Positions 18,356 through 27,893 are shown, counted from the stretch's first letter. The stretch: 64,000 nucleotides of DNA from Acidobacterium capsulatum ATCC 51196 (GCF_000022565.1 NC_012483.1:2790001-2854000), one strand, 5' to 3'. Notes: generated by a model from the sequence alone, not told the origin. Program-made: numbers and translations.

Positions 18356-18894
18356 AAGTGTTTCTCCCTCCGCGACCACCACTCCCTCTGTGGAAAAGAA
18401 TGTGGAAAATCAACTGGCGTCGGATGAAGCCGGAATTTCTTTCACGCCAAAAACGGAAGTTCACCGGAAATTAAACTGTAAGTACTCATAAACTCTGCGT
18501 TTACAGCAGCTTTCGGGTAATTCTTGATGTACTGCAGAGATTCTTCGTTAATTTTCTGATTTCCACAGAATGTAACTTAATCCGATCGCATCCAGCCGCA
18601 TTTTGTCCTCCCTTTTCTGCCAGATCAGGCATTTGGAATCGTGGCTGCAACGTTTCAGGTGGATCTGTAATTGTTGCGGTGCCTTATTGCGAGGAAGTTG
18701 AGGATTTGAGATTCCCAGTACCCGGCATAGGGCGTCCACGTCAAGAATGGACTGGCGCGCTGAGCGGCGCAGCGAAGCAAACGCGGCGAAAAACAGATGG
18801 CCGAAGCCGCCCCGAGACAAAAGACGGTTTCACCTGCGCTCATGCGTCCGCAAGAACCAAGGTCAAACTTTATTCAGATTGCCAGGGAGAAGAT
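18356..18894. other. AT-richer intergenic region between ompH and tRNA-Ala
   Basis: About 540 bases with no credible gene and lower GC than its surroundings. It holds TGTGGAAAA at 18389-18397 and 18401-18409, and TTTCCACA at 18560-18567. These are one mismatch or more from the DnaA-box consensus. I see no RNA gene that I recognise. Confidence 0.5.
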
Positions 18895-18970
18895 TGGTGG
18901 AGCTAGACGGGATCGAACCGTCGACCTCATCGTTGCGAACGATGCGCTCTCCCAGCTGAGCTATAGCCCC
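18895..18970 (-). tRNA. tRNA-Ala (anticodon CGC)
   Basis: A standard 76-nt tRNA including an encoded CCA. The acceptor stem GGGGCTA pairs with TAGCTCC (one G-U pair). The anticodon stem CATCG/CGATG closes the loop TTCGCAA, with anticodon CGC at 18935-18937 (complement), which reads GCG. The canonical alanine identity G3-U70 pair is present. It lies 73 bases downstream of alaX on the same strand. Confidence 0.97.
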
Positions 18971-19043
18971 ACAAACAGGTAACGACTTGTCTGATTTTAG
19001 CAGTGAAGCGCGCAGGTGCAAAGGGGGACGCCGCAGTGCGGAA

Positions 19044-20312
19044 CTATACCTCTGGCAGCCTGCGCAGATCTGTCTGCAGCGCTGCCCGCACCTCGGCTAA
19101 CCGAGCGAGGGGAACATCTGTTTGAGCGAGGCCAGGGGAGCCGCCGCCGCGCAGACCAAATCGTGCAAGGACGGCTTTCATTACATCTCCGCAATGCAAA
19201 TCGAGGTCGAGACTGCGAGCCAGTACGAGGCGCACAGTTTGTCCTTGTTCGCAGCTCAACAGAGCGATCGTACGCGGCACGGCGGCAGCAAGACTGGAGG
19301 CCAGCATGCGCAGATAGTCGGCGTCGCGATCGTTCATCACGCGGTCCACCCAGCGAAGACCATTCTGGATGGGTACTTCCACCGCGATCTGCGTGGCCTG
19401 ATAGTGAGCCAGCTCCTCGCGCAGCTTCTGGTTAACTTTGACGGCGGCTTTGGCTTCGCTTCTGAGGCGCTCCACGGATGCCGGGACATCCGGCACCCCG
19501 ACCGAGAGCTGGGCTGCGGTACTGGCGAGTATCGCGGCATCCTGTCGAGCGGCCATGACGGCTCGCAGTCCACATACGTAGCTGACACGCACTCCACGGC
19601 TTACCTTTTCCGTGCCGCGGATCAGCAGGCTGCCAATCTGGCCGGTGGTATTCACGTGCGTTCCACCGCAGGCATTGCGGTCATAATCTTCAATCTCAAT
19701 GATGCGCAACTCGCCATCGCGTTCGGGCAGCTTGCGCAATTCCCCGGACGCCAGCATGGCCTCAGCTTCTGAGCGAGGCAGTTGGCGAACGCGGACTGGC
19801 CGATTTCCGGCGATCTGCTCATTGGCAATGCGTTCGATTCGCACCAGCGTGGCCTCATCGAGTGGGCCGCAATCCAGATCAATGGTTGAGACTTCTTCGC
19901 CGAGATGGAAGGACAAGGTGTGCGCCTCCAGCTCGTGGGCAAAGACGGCCGAAAGCAGGTGCTGTCCGCTGTGCTGCTGCATATGGTCGAGGCGGCGGGG
20001 CCAGTCGACCAGACCCTCGATCTGTGTGCCGGCGATCAGCGGTTTCTGCACAAAGTGCCAGACTTCGCCCTGCTCATCTTCTTCTACTGCGACCACGGGC
20101 AGTTCAAGCACGTTGCCCAGGCGCGAAGTGGCCCGCAGCAGCCCAAGGTCAAAGGGCTGGCCTCCGCTGGTGGGGTAGAAGGCTGAACGGTCCAGCGCAA
20201 CCTGCCAGAGCGACTGCCTGTCTTCCCGCGAGTATTCGCGGATATCCGTGACGGTTGCCGTAAAGCTCAAAAGAAAGGAGTCGTTGTAATAAAGCCGCTC
20301 TGCCGCCGTCAT
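19044..20312 (-). CDS. alaX: AlaX-type alanyl-tRNA editing protein with DHHA1 domain
   Basis: A 422-residue free-standing homologue of the editing half of alanyl-tRNA synthetase. It would deacylate Ser-tRNA(Ala) or Gly-tRNA(Ala) in trans. The AlaRS-like beta domain (about 1-100) is followed by the zinc/editing site: H110 and H114 in HMQQHSGQH, and C215 and H219 in CGGTH. A helical linker (about 265-310) and a C-terminal DHHA1 domain (about 315-415, ending FGLRGGGSPGLAQ) make it the long AlaX class. No aminoacylation domain is present. It is directly upstream of tRNA-Ala(CGC) on the same strand, which fits its substrate. Confidence 0.92.
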   Translation of the reverse strand: MTAAERLYYNDSFLLSFTATVTDIREYSREDRQSLWQVALDRSAFYPTSGGQPFDLGLLRATSRLGNVLELPVVAVEEDEQGEVWHFVQKPLIAGTQIEGLVDWPRRLDHMQQHSGQHLLSAVFAHELEAHTLSFHLGEEVSTIDLDCGPLDEATLVRIERIANEQIAGNRPVRVRQLPRSEAEAMLASGELRKLPERDGELRIIEIEDYDRNACGGTHVNTTGQIGSLLIRGTEKVSRGVRVSYVCGLRAVMAARQDAAILASTAAQLSVGVPDVPASVERLRSEAKAAVKVNQKLREELAHYQATQIAVEVPIQNGLRWVDRVMNDRDADYLRMLASSLAAAVPRTIALLSCEQGQTVRLVLARSLDLDLHCGDVMKAVLARFGLRGGGSPGLAQTDVPLARLAEVRAALQTDLRRLPEV

Positions 20313-20469
20313 GCCACCCCTCCGGTGCCCTTTAGATTTTAAGCACTTTCAATGTGCGGAAACCGCCCGGCACAAGGTTCTTTGTACCTGGGCAACGGAC
20401 TGCGAAGGGCGCAAAACACTCGCACTCCTTTTCTCAAGGAAGCCGGTTTCGCTGCGGGGGAACTTATCT

Positions 20470-20940
20470 TTAGATGTGGCAAGTGGCCAGGCCGCGCTTT
20501 TCCAAATACCTCTGGTGGTATTCTTCCGCGCGCCAGAAGGTTGCTGCCGGCACTACCTGAGTCACGATTGGCCGGGGGAAACGCTTCTCTGCTGTCAGGC
20601 GATCGATAAAGGCCTGCGCCACAGTCTGCTGTTCTGGTGAGTGATAGAAGATCACGCTGCGATACTGGGTGCCCCAGTCCGGCCCCTGGCGGTTCAGTTG
20701 GGTCGGGTCATGCAGGCCAAAAAAGGCCTCAAGAAGCTGCTCGAAGCGAATCTCGTCGGGGTTGAAGTCGATCTCTACGACCTCAGCGTGGCCGGTGAGG
20801 TCAGTGCATACATCCCGATAGGTGGGGTTATCGAGCTTTCCGCCCTCATATCCGGCTGCCACATCCTGAACGCCATGCAGTTGCCGGAAGCTGGCTTCCA
20901 CTCCCCAGAAACAGCCCGCTCCAAATGTTGCCTTTGCCAT
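20470..20940 (-). CDS. msrA: Peptide-methionine (S)-S-oxide reductase MsrA
   Basis: A 156-residue MsrA, which repairs the S-form of oxidised methionine in proteins. The catalytic Cys is C10 in GAGCFWGVE. Family motifs continue with GYEGG, GHAEVVEIDF and FFGLHDPTQLNRQGPDWGTQYRS. A cysteine four residues from the end (ATCHI) can act as the resolving thiol. It is short and has no signal peptide or fused MsrB, so it is cytoplasmic. It stands alone, about 160 bases from alaX. Confidence 0.95.
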   Translation of the reverse strand: MAKATFGAGCFWGVEASFRQLHGVQDVAAGYEGGKLDNPTYRDVCTDLTGHAEVVEIDFNPDEIRFEQLLEAFFGLHDPTQLNRQGPDWGTQYRSVIFYHSPEQQTVAQAFIDRLTAEKRFPRPIVTQVVPAATFWRAEEYHQRYLEKRGLATCHI

Positions 20941-21035
20941 GACTTCCCTCCCATCTGTCAGGATGCCACAAAGGGCTCTCAGGATGCAGACAGGAAGGCT
21001 GCCGGGCGCTTATGAGCGGCGAGAGAAGAGCGGAC

Positions 21036-22199
21036 TCAGGCCCGCTCTTCTCCCAGCGTGTAGTTGTGCTCGTGAGCGTCGCTCCAGGCCATGCGCAAAC
21101 CGCCGGAGAACGGGCGGCTGCCCATCATGCGGACGATACGAACGCCGTAGTGCATGTACCAGGGGGAGCGTCCGCTGGGCCAAAGCTGGCTCAAGGGGCG
21201 AGGGACGCCATTGCCATCCGGATGGAAGACGCGGTCATCCCAGGTACGCGATCCCTGAGGAAAATCAGGGTAATCGCGAATGGCATCCAGCGTGGATTCG
21301 AGTACGCGATGCTTCCAGGGCTCGGCATACTGCGGCATGAACATCACATGGCTGAAGCCGTCACGAACCTCGTGCACAAACTCAGTGAACGAGGTGGCGT
21401 TGGTCAGGTTCACGTTGGCGTTCGGTTCGCGGCCGTGACGGTCGCCGCCGGAGATGAGCAGCATGTTCCACTTTTCGGCCAACTGCTTCACGCGGCGATT
21501 CTCGTCCCAGTTGCGCAGGCCGTTCAATTCCAGTGCATGAATGAACTGGCGGTTCGCCGTCAGAAAGTCGTGAACGCGCTGCTGGGCTTTCTCGCGGCCA
21601 ATCAGGTAAAGATCCCAAACCGGATGATTAAAAACGATCAGCACGTTGGGCAGCGCGTAAAGAGCTTCGAGCAGCTCGGTCAGGCGGCCCTCATCGGGGT
21701 TTGCTGTGAACTCGTTCAGCGTTTGTATCCAGGCAGCGCCCTGATCGCTGGGCAGATTGTGGATACCGAGGTGAAATGCCTGATCGCCGCCGAACGGAGC
21801 TGTCCACTCGACCGAAACCGGGATGTGGCGCGCGCTGGGGACCGTGCGCAGCAGCAACGGGGCCTGAATGCTGTCGTGGTCCGTAATGGATACCAGTCCT
21901 GCCAGGTCGAGCTTCTTCTCAATCTGGCCGCGTTCCAGATCAAAAGCCAGAATCGGAGTTAGCGGCGGGGTCCAGTAGCTGTGGGAGTAGTCGATCTTGA
22001 CTCCATGATTTGCGTTGGCGCGAGATTCCGCGCGCTGCAAAAAAGGACGCAGGTAAGGAAATTGGCGGCCCCAGTTGGCGACAAAATCCAGAGTCTCCCT
22101 CGACTGGTTGGTGTGGCTGTGCAGGGAAACCCCGGTCTTGTAAGACCGTGCAGCCTTGCTGTCCTTCCAGAAATAGGAGATGTGATTTCGACCTACCAT
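21036..22199 (-). CDS. PHP-domain (metal-dependent phosphoesterase-like) protein
   Basis: A protein of 387 residues from the chosen start, with the polymerase-and-histidinol-phosphatase (PHP) signature. SLHSHTN lies near the N-terminus, GLVSITDHDSI near residue 105, VIFNHPVWDL in the middle and ISGGDRHG near 255. These histidines and aspartates would bind two or three metals. The N-terminus lacks signal or membrane segments. The ATG at 22199 is preferred because AGGGGG lies 8-13 bases upstream of it; an in-frame ATG at 22268 would add 23 residues without a ribosome site. The substrate is unknown. Confidence 0.75.
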   Translation of the reverse strand: MVGRNHISYFWKDSKAARSYKTGVSLHSHTNQSRETLDFVANWGRQFPYLRPFLQRAESRANANHGVKIDYSHSYWTPPLTPILAFDLERGQIEKKLDLAGLVSITDHDSIQAPLLLRTVPSARHIPVSVEWTAPFGGDQAFHLGIHNLPSDQGAAWIQTLNEFTANPDEGRLTELLEALYALPNVLIVFNHPVWDLYLIGREKAQQRVHDFLTANRQFIHALELNGLRNWDENRRVKQLAEKWNMLLISGGDRHGREPNANVNLTNATSFTEFVHEVRDGFSHVMFMPQYAEPWKHRVLESTLDAIRDYPDFPQGSRTWDDRVFHPDGNGVPRPLSQLWPSGRSPWYMHYGVRIVRMMGSRPFSGGLRMAWSDAHEHNYTLGEERA

Positions 22200-22310
22200 G
22201 CTTGAATCCCCCTCCACTACTACTCCTTCAGTATCTGCCCCCAACATGAAGGCAACATTAGCAATCAAAGAAAGCTGGACTAAAATCCGGCCGCTGTATC
22301 GCCTGCGGCA

Positions 22311-23204
22311 TTAGCGCCGCGTATGCGCAATTTCCGGCACTTCGATTTCCGCTCCTGGAGCTAAGTGCTCTCTTTCCAGATGGTTATGGATCAACCCGTC
22401 TCGCAGCAGGGCAAAAGCCTCCTCTGGAGTGTCGGCGAACTGGAATAACTCCCGGTCGGCCGCGGAGATAGCGCCTTTTTGGACCAGCGCATCCAGATTG
22501 ATGACCTGCTTCCAGTATGACGAGCCGTAAACCACAATGCCGATCTTCTTGGCCAACTTGTTGGTCTGCGAGAGGGTCAGGATCTCAAACATCTCGTCCA
22601 GCGTTCCAAACCCACCCGGAAAGACTACTAGCGCCTTTGCGAGATAAGCAAACCAGTATTTGCGCATGAAGAAATAATGAAACTCGAAATTCAGCGCAGG
22701 CGTGATGTACCGGTTGGGCTCCTGCTCAAAAGGTAGACGTATGTTGAGGCCGATGGTTTTTCCGCCTGCCTCATAGGCGCCGCGGTTGGCCGCTTCCATG
22801 ATGCCCGGGCCTCCGCCCGAGGTCACCACGAAACGGTGCCGGGGATATTTGAGCGATAAGGACCAGTCGGTCAGCAGGTGGGCCAGTTTGCGGGCATCCT
22901 GGTAGTACTGCACCATTTCCTGTGCAGTTTCACCGTCCAGAGGTACTTTTCGCGCGGACTGGGCGGTGTCATCCGACTTACCGGCGGCGAGTTCCTGCTC
23001 TCTTTGCAAATCCTCGGGCGATGGAGTGCGGGCCGAGCCGAAGAAGACCACGGTGTCCTGAATGCGCTCGCGCCGGAACTGGGCGAGCGGAGACGAGTAT
23101 TCCGAAAGAATGCGCACAATGCGCCCGTCGGGACTGTTCAGGAAGGCCGGGTTTTCGTAGGCAAGAGGAGCGGAAGCGAGGGATTCGGGTGGTTCCAGAG
23201 GCAT
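22311..23204 (-). CDS. LOG-family (TIGR00730-like) nucleotide nucleosidase
   Basis: A Rossmann-fold protein of about 297 residues from the LOG/PpnN group, which cleaves nucleoside 5'-monophosphates to base and ribose phosphate. It contains FVVTSGGGPGIMEAANRGA and the diagnostic PGGFGTLDEMFE, with the catalytic Glu in the latter. The N-terminal extension of about 90 residues, including VFFGSARTPSPED, is longer than in plant LOG proteins. Two starts are possible. ATG 23234 would overlap the upstream gene by 26 bases, while ATG 23204 lies 4 bases after that gene's stop; I chose the latter. It probably belongs to a minus-strand operon with the small membrane protein. Confidence 0.82.
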   Translation of the reverse strand: MPLEPPESLASAPLAYENPAFLNSPDGRIVRILSEYSSPLAQFRRERIQDTVVFFGSARTPSPEDLQREQELAAGKSDDTAQSARKVPLDGETAQEMVQYYQDARKLAHLLTDWSLSLKYPRHRFVVTSGGGPGIMEAANRGAYEAGGKTIGLNIRLPFEQEPNRYITPALNFEFHYFFMRKYWFAYLAKALVVFPGGFGTLDEMFEILTLSQTNKLAKKIGIVVYGSSYWKQVINLDALVQKGAISAADRELFQFADTPEEAFALLRDGLIHNHLEREHLAPGAEIEVPEIAHTRR

Positions 23205-23208
23205 AAGG

Positions 23209-23514
23209 TCAGCTTTCGCGATAGCGAATCGCATCCGTCATGGCGATCCAAATGTTGAGTATCCCCAGGCCGGAAATCACTCCACGCAGCGCTCCGCTCA
23301 TGGCAATCTTGGCGGCGAGAGCGTAGTACAGCAGCAGCCGGTTTTCCGTCCAGAAGTGGGTCCACGGCAGTACCAGCACGATGAGCCCCACATAGAGCCG
23401 CACCATCACGCGCAGGAAGAATTCCACCCGCAGCATCCAGGACGAAGGCGATGGAGAAACGGGCGCCGAGCCCCGGGGGGATACTGAAGAAGAAGGGTTC
23501 GGCTGTAGCGGCAT
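23209..23514 (-). CDS. Small two-segment membrane protein, function unknown
   Basis: A protein of about 101 residues from the chosen start. A Pro/Ser-rich N-terminus is followed by two hydrophobic segments (around FFLRVMVRLYVGLIVLVLPW and YYALAAKIAMSGALRGVISG) and a short charged tail. I do not recognise the family. A longer form from ATG 23616, which lies 3 bases after the GH2 stop, would add 34 residues of low-complexity sequence. The gene sits between the GH2 gene and the LOG-family gene on the same strand and may be co-transcribed with both. Confidence 0.6.
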   Translation of the reverse strand: MPLQPNPSSSVSPRGSAPVSPSPSSWMLRVEFFLRVMVRLYVGLIVLVLPWTHFWTENRLLLYYALAAKIAMSGALRGVISGLGILNIWIAMTDAIRYRES

Positions 23515-23619
23515 AAGAATCAATCGGTTTGGGTGAGCAAAAAAGTCACCCGCACCCTCAACCCACGTTAACACAGGCGGCCGGGGCAGCCGGAGCCGCC
23601 CCGATCCTTCGCCCATGCA

Positions 23620-26600
23620 CTATTGGCCCATCACGCTGACCGCGTGCTGCGCCAGGTTCCAACCCCGCAGCGTGAGGCGCGGTGCTCCGCTCGCCGCCGT
23701 TGCTGGATAGGTGATGGTGATCTGCCGGCTCTCGCCGGGCAACAGAGACACGTAATTGTCGCTGTAATAGGCAGGCAGAATGCGTTTGCCGGCCGCATTC
23801 AACAGCGTGAGCTTATCCTGCAGCGAGGCTGTTGAGCCGGTGTTGTGCAATGTCACATGCAGCTCCACCGTGCTGCCGTGGCTGGCATACGTTGCGGTCG
23901 CGGTGACGGGGGCATCGGGCAGCCGGTCGAGCGCGCGATAGTCAGCCATGTTCGAGGCCAGCCAATAGAGGTTGCGCGATACCACCTTGCCGCTCGCATC
24001 CGACAGCTTCAGCTCGACCAGTGCGACGCCGTGGGCTTCCACCTGGACCAGATCAACGGGAAAGGCTGTCACGACGCCGTCGGCGGCACTGTTCACGGTT
24101 GCGGAGTGTGAGAGCAGCGGTTGATTTGCCAGCGAATACGCCTTCACGCTGACCGTCATGGCAGGATGCGCCTCGCGCGTGGTGTTGACCACCTGCACGT
24201 TGCCATTCGAGAGGTCAAGCTGCACATGCAGGGGTTCGCACGCCTTTTTTACGCCGTAATACGAGGCTTGCGTGTCGTAGTCGTAGCTGTAAATCTCCCA
24301 TACATTGCTGGGCCATGCCGGATGCGTCATCCAGAGCATGCGCCCGCTGTTGGGCTGCCACAGGTGCGCGTCCATGCCCTCAAAGATGGCACGATGGTCG
24401 ATGTAGTTGAGCATCTGGGCCTTGCGTTCAAAGTCAGCCAGGCTGGTGGGTGCGCCAAACATGGCCTCGACGGCGTCCATGAAAGGATGCACGTCCCCAT
24501 TTCCTGACTGATGCCAGTCGTGATAGGCCCACACGTCATCGATGGGCCACTGATCGGGCTTCGGCGTCCAGGCTTTGAAGGATTCGAGTGTGGACATGGA
24601 GGGCGTGCCGGTCTCGACCGAAAATCCCTCATTCAGATTGGTGTAATAAAGCACGGGATTCTGCCAGCGATAGGGGCCGCTCACCTGCAGGTTCACATTG
24701 TTAGAGCTGGGCATGTAGATGCGCGTGCCATCGAGCTTGCGGGTCCACTTGTCCAGCCCCTGATTGATGATGGGCTGCGGCACGCCCTCATTGCGTCCGC
24801 ACCACACCACGATGGAGGGGTGATTGCGGTAATGCGAGATGGTGTCGCGCGCGTTTTTCAAAAACAGCGCCGGATTCTCCGCTTCGAGATTGCTGTCCTG
24901 CGTGGACTCCCAGAAGTCGTTCCACACCATCAGGCCATATTCGTCGGCCAGGTTATAGAAAGTCTGTTCGGTGTCCTGCCCCTGCCAGTTGCGGATAATG
25001 TTGACGCCGGCTTGCTGCTCCAGCTTGAAGTAGGGCTCAAGATGCGCGCGTGAGACGTTCTTCATTGCGTCATCCATGCCCCAGCTTCCGCCACGCGCGG
25101 CAATGCGCACGCCGTTGACCAGAATGACGAGGAAGGTTCGTGTGCCCGCATCGCTGGCGGGCGCGGGAGTGACGGCTGGCGAATGCATGGCAGCCGGAGT
25201 GAGCGAGTAGACCCAGTTGGTCCAGTTCTTCTTGCCGTCGGGGGAGTAGAAGCCGGGGTATGGCGCCTGGGGCGGGACCTGAAGAATGGCCTCATGCCGG
25301 ATATTGATGAGCGCCTGCTTTGCAACGTCGCCGCGCGAGGGGTCATAGATGATCTGCTTGAGCTGCCCGCCGGGCGTCATGAGGCCGAGCTGATAGCTCA
25401 CCTCGCGCATGCCAAACTGCACCGTCCGCATGTCAGATACGCCGTTGCTGGTGGCAAAGGTGAGCTTCAGGTGATAGAGATTTGGCTTGCCGTAGCCATT
25501 GGGCCACCAGAGCCGGGGATGCTGCACGACCAGTTGCGGATACTCCGAAGGCGTGAGCTGGATGGAATTGGCGCCGGAGGCCAGCGTGACTTTCTTTGTG
25601 ACGGTTACGCCTTCAAAGCTGGCCGTCAGGGTGCCCTGCACCGCAGCCGTATTTGTGTTCTGGAGCGGCACATCGATGCGCACGCGAGCGCTGGTGAGGC
25701 TGGGCAGCGGGAGAGTGGTCACGACCTGCGGATCGCCGATCTTCACCGCGCCGGTAGCCTCAAGCATCACCGGCTGCCACAGGCCGCTGTCGCGATCGCG
25801 AATCGCTGGAATCCAGTCCCAGCCTTCGGTGTCCATGAAGGTCGGGCCATCGAGTACCATCTCGCCGCCATTCATGCCCGGGCCGCCCAGCACCGACTGT
25901 TCCTGCGGAATGCCGGGGTGCGGCGGCGGCGAAATCTTCACCAGCAGCACATTTTTTCCCGAGGCTTTGACGTAGGGCGTCACATCGAAAGCGCCGCGAA
26001 TGAATGCGCCCTTGATGGTGCCGAGTTCGTGACCGTTGAGCCAGACTTTTGCCTTGTAGTTGATGCCCTCAAAGTCGAGCGAGAGCTGCCGTCCCTGTGC
26101 GGATTTCGGAGTCTCAAATTCCGTACGGTACCAGTAGTCCTGCTTGTTGAGGCTCTCGGGGATCGCCATGTTGTTGAGCCCGTAATAGGGGTTGGGATAG
26201 ATGCCGCGATCGACCATTGTCGTGAGCACGGTGCCGGGCACGGTCGCGGCCATCCAACCTTTGGGGTCGTATTGCGGAGAATTCAGCTCCTCCGCAGTGG
26301 CATGGACCTTCGGCGCGGCTTGCAGGTTCCAGTCGCCGATCATCCATTGATCGACACCCTTCGGCGTCAGGCCAGGGCGATGCGCGGGCAGTGGCTCGGC
26401 GACCGGCTTTGAAAATGGAGCTTTGCTGTGCGGCAGCGTCTGCGGACTCTGCGGCTGACGATACCCGATCCACTGGCGTGACTGGATGGGCCAGTCCTCT
26501 GAGCCGTGCTCAAAGTCCACGACGTCGAGATCTTTGCGCTGTTTTGAGAGCGCGGCCAAATCGGAGCTGCTCATGGCATGGCGCAGCAGCGTGAAGCCTT

Positions 26601-27177
26601 CGATCAAGCCTCCAAAGTGAGAGAAGCCGCCGGGCAGGCCGCGCGCCGGCGCGAGCGAGAGCACCGGAGAGACACTGCCCAGCAGCAGCGTTCCATGGCC
26701 GGCCTCCGTGCCGTCCACGTAGACATGAAACTGCGTGCCATCAAACGTTGCCGCCACAAAGTGCCACGTGCCGGCTGCGATGCTCCTGCCGCCCGGCAGA
26801 GGAAAGCGCAAGGTGTTGTCCGCGCCATCCCACAGCATGACGTCTTTGGCGCTCAGGGCCAGCATGCGCGGATATTCCTCTGACGTCTCTCCCATGCCTC
26901 CGATGAGTACGGGCGCTGTTACGGCCACATTGGGTTTGATCCACGCATAGAGGGTCCACGGCGATGAGGCCATCTGCACGGTATCGTGGGTCTCGAGCTT
27001 TTCCGTCAGCCCGGTGCCGCCTTCGAGAAAAATCGCGTTGAAGGGGCCATACTGCGGCGGATTATTCGTGGTGGGCGTCCCATAGGTTTGGGTCATGCCA
27101 ACGAGTGGGAACGTTAACATAAGCGCCACCGCGAAAGAGAAAAGGCGCAGGCGCGCCGCTAGATACCTTGCAGACAT
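23620..27177 (-). CDS. Secreted LamG-GH2 glycosidase (exo-beta-glucosaminidase/mannosidase-like)
   Basis: A 1185-residue exported enzyme. A signal peptide (about 1-30, LTFPLVGMTQ) precedes a LamG/concanavalin-like domain at about 45-210 (WTLYAWIKPN, WHFVAATFDG, FHVYVDG). The GH2 part starts near 285 with a sugar-binding domain, then an immunoglobulin-like domain and a barrel. The likely acid/base is E797 in WCGRNEG; E855 in SVETGTPS is the probable nucleophile. The GRNE form and length resemble exo-beta-D-glucosaminidases, although beta-mannosidase activity is possible. The LamG module probably binds a polymer. It is divergent from kdsC, with 106 bases between. Confidence 0.82.
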   Translation of the reverse strand: MSARYLAARLRLFSFAVALMLTFPLVGMTQTYGTPTTNNPPQYGPFNAIFLEGGTGLTEKLETHDTVQMASSPWTLYAWIKPNVAVTAPVLIGGMGETSEEYPRMLALSAKDVMLWDGADNTLRFPLPGGRSIAAGTWHFVAATFDGTQFHVYVDGTEAGHGTLLLGSVSPVLSLAPARGLPGGFSHFGGLIEGFTLLRHAMSSSDLAALSKQRKDLDVVDFEHGSEDWPIQSRQWIGYRQPQSPQTLPHSKAPFSKPVAEPLPAHRPGLTPKGVDQWMIGDWNLQAAPKVHATAEELNSPQYDPKGWMAATVPGTVLTTMVDRGIYPNPYYGLNNMAIPESLNKQDYWYRTEFETPKSAQGRQLSLDFEGINYKAKVWLNGHELGTIKGAFIRGAFDVTPYVKASGKNVLLVKISPPPHPGIPQEQSVLGGPGMNGGEMVLDGPTFMDTEGWDWIPAIRDRDSGLWQPVMLEATGAVKIGDPQVVTTLPLPSLTSARVRIDVPLQNTNTAAVQGTLTASFEGVTVTKKVTLASGANSIQLTPSEYPQLVVQHPRLWWPNGYGKPNLYHLKLTFATSNGVSDMRTVQFGMREVSYQLGLMTPGGQLKQIIYDPSRGDVAKQALINIRHEAILQVPPQAPYPGFYSPDGKKNWTNWVYSLTPAAMHSPAVTPAPASDAGTRTFLVILVNGVRIAARGGSWGMDDAMKNVSRAHLEPYFKLEQQAGVNIIRNWQGQDTEQTFYNLADEYGLMVWNDFWESTQDSNLEAENPALFLKNARDTISHYRNHPSIVVWCGRNEGVPQPIINQGLDKWTRKLDGTRIYMPSSNNVNLQVSGPYRWQNPVLYYTNLNEGFSVETGTPSMSTLESFKAWTPKPDQWPIDDVWAYHDWHQSGNGDVHPFMDAVEAMFGAPTSLADFERKAQMLNYIDHRAIFEGMDAHLWQPNSGRMLWMTHPAWPSNVWEIYSYDYDTQASYYGVKKACEPLHVQLDLSNGNVQVVNTTREAHPAMTVSVKAYSLANQPLLSHSATVNSAADGVVTAFPVDLVQVEAHGVALVELKLSDASGKVVSRNLYWLASNMADYRALDRLPDAPVTATATYASHGSTVELHVTLHNTGSTASLQDKLTLLNAAGKRILPAYYSDNYVSLLPGESRQITITYPATAASGAPRLTLRGWNLAQHAVSVMGQ

Positions 27178-27270
27178 GAGTGTGTGCTCGCTCGTGGAAT
27201 GTTATGCGCAGTCATTATGCATGACGGGGCGAGCCGGTGTCAGCAGGGAATGCTCCCGCGCCAGCCGCCA

Positions 27271-27276
27271 TACAAT
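27271..27276 (+). promoter_or_regulatory. -10-like TACAAT, 7 nt before kdsC start
   Basis: TACAAT ends 7 bases before ATG 27284, predicting a leaderless or nearly leaderless message. The last bases overlap an alternative ATG at 27275. Confidence 0.4.
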
Positions 27277-27283
27277 GAGAGGC

Positions 27284-27841
27284 ATGCCAGCTTCCGTGTC
27301 CGCCAGCCCTGATGTTCTCGCCCGCGCCCGCAAGATCAAGCTCTTTTTGATGGACGTGGATGGCACCCTCACCAGCGGTGGCGTCTGTCTGATCTCTCTG
27401 CCCACGGGCGGCGTGGGAGAGATGAAGCAGTTCGATTCCCAGGACGGGCTCGCGCTCAAGCTGGCCGGCATCATGGGCATACAGACCGGCTTTATCACTG
27501 GCCGCCGCTCCCCAGCGGTGCAACAGCGTGCCAGTGAGTTGAATGTGCGCTTTGTTTATCTTGGGCAGGCCACCAAAACCGCTGCCTTTGAGGAGTGCCT
27601 GGAGCAGGCCGGTGTCACCGAAGAAGAGACGGCGTATCTTGGCGACGATCTGCCCGACATGCCGCTGGCGCGCCGTGCCGGGCTGGCCATTGCCGTGGGC
27701 AATGCGGCCGTGGAACTGAAGGAGATCTGCCATTACACGACCCAGGCGCGTGGCGGCGAGGGAGCGGCGCGCGAGGTGATCGAGCTCATTCTCAAAGCGC
27801 AGGGCCGTTGGGAAGAGGCCGTGCCGAAGGCGCTCGCCTAA
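27284..27841 (+). CDS. kdsC: KDO-8-phosphate phosphatase (KdsC-like HAD hydrolase)
   Basis: A 185-residue C0-type HAD phosphatase, the right size for KdsC, which makes free KDO for lipopolysaccharide. Motif I is DVDGTLT with catalytic D24 and D26. FDSQDGLALKL and GFITGRRSPAV follow as in KdsC. Motif IV GDDLPDMPL lies near 122 and AVGNAAVELKEICHYTTQARGGEGAAREVIE is typical of the family. The start is taken at ATG 27284; an in-frame ATG nine bases upstream is also possible. It is followed 65 bases later by the S9 peptidase gene, which has its own -10-like box. Confidence 0.88.
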   Translation: MPASVSASPDVLARARKIKLFLMDVDGTLTSGGVCLISLPTGGVGEMKQFDSQDGLALKLAGIMGIQTGFITGRRSPAVQQRASELNVRFVYLGQATKTAAFEECLEQAGVTEEETAYLGDDLPDMPLARRAGLAIAVGNAAVELKEICHYTTQARGGEGAAREVIELILKAQGRWEEAVPKALA

Positions 27842-27893
27842 GGCGGCTTTTTCATCCCACCGAATCCTCGGGCCGTCCTTATGGCGGCTCGCT

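Noticed and set aside
18356-18894. Possible replication origin (TGTGGAAAA twice, TTTCCACA once)
   Set aside because: The boxes deviate from the DnaA consensus, there are only three, and no dnaA, dnaN or gyrB lies nearby.
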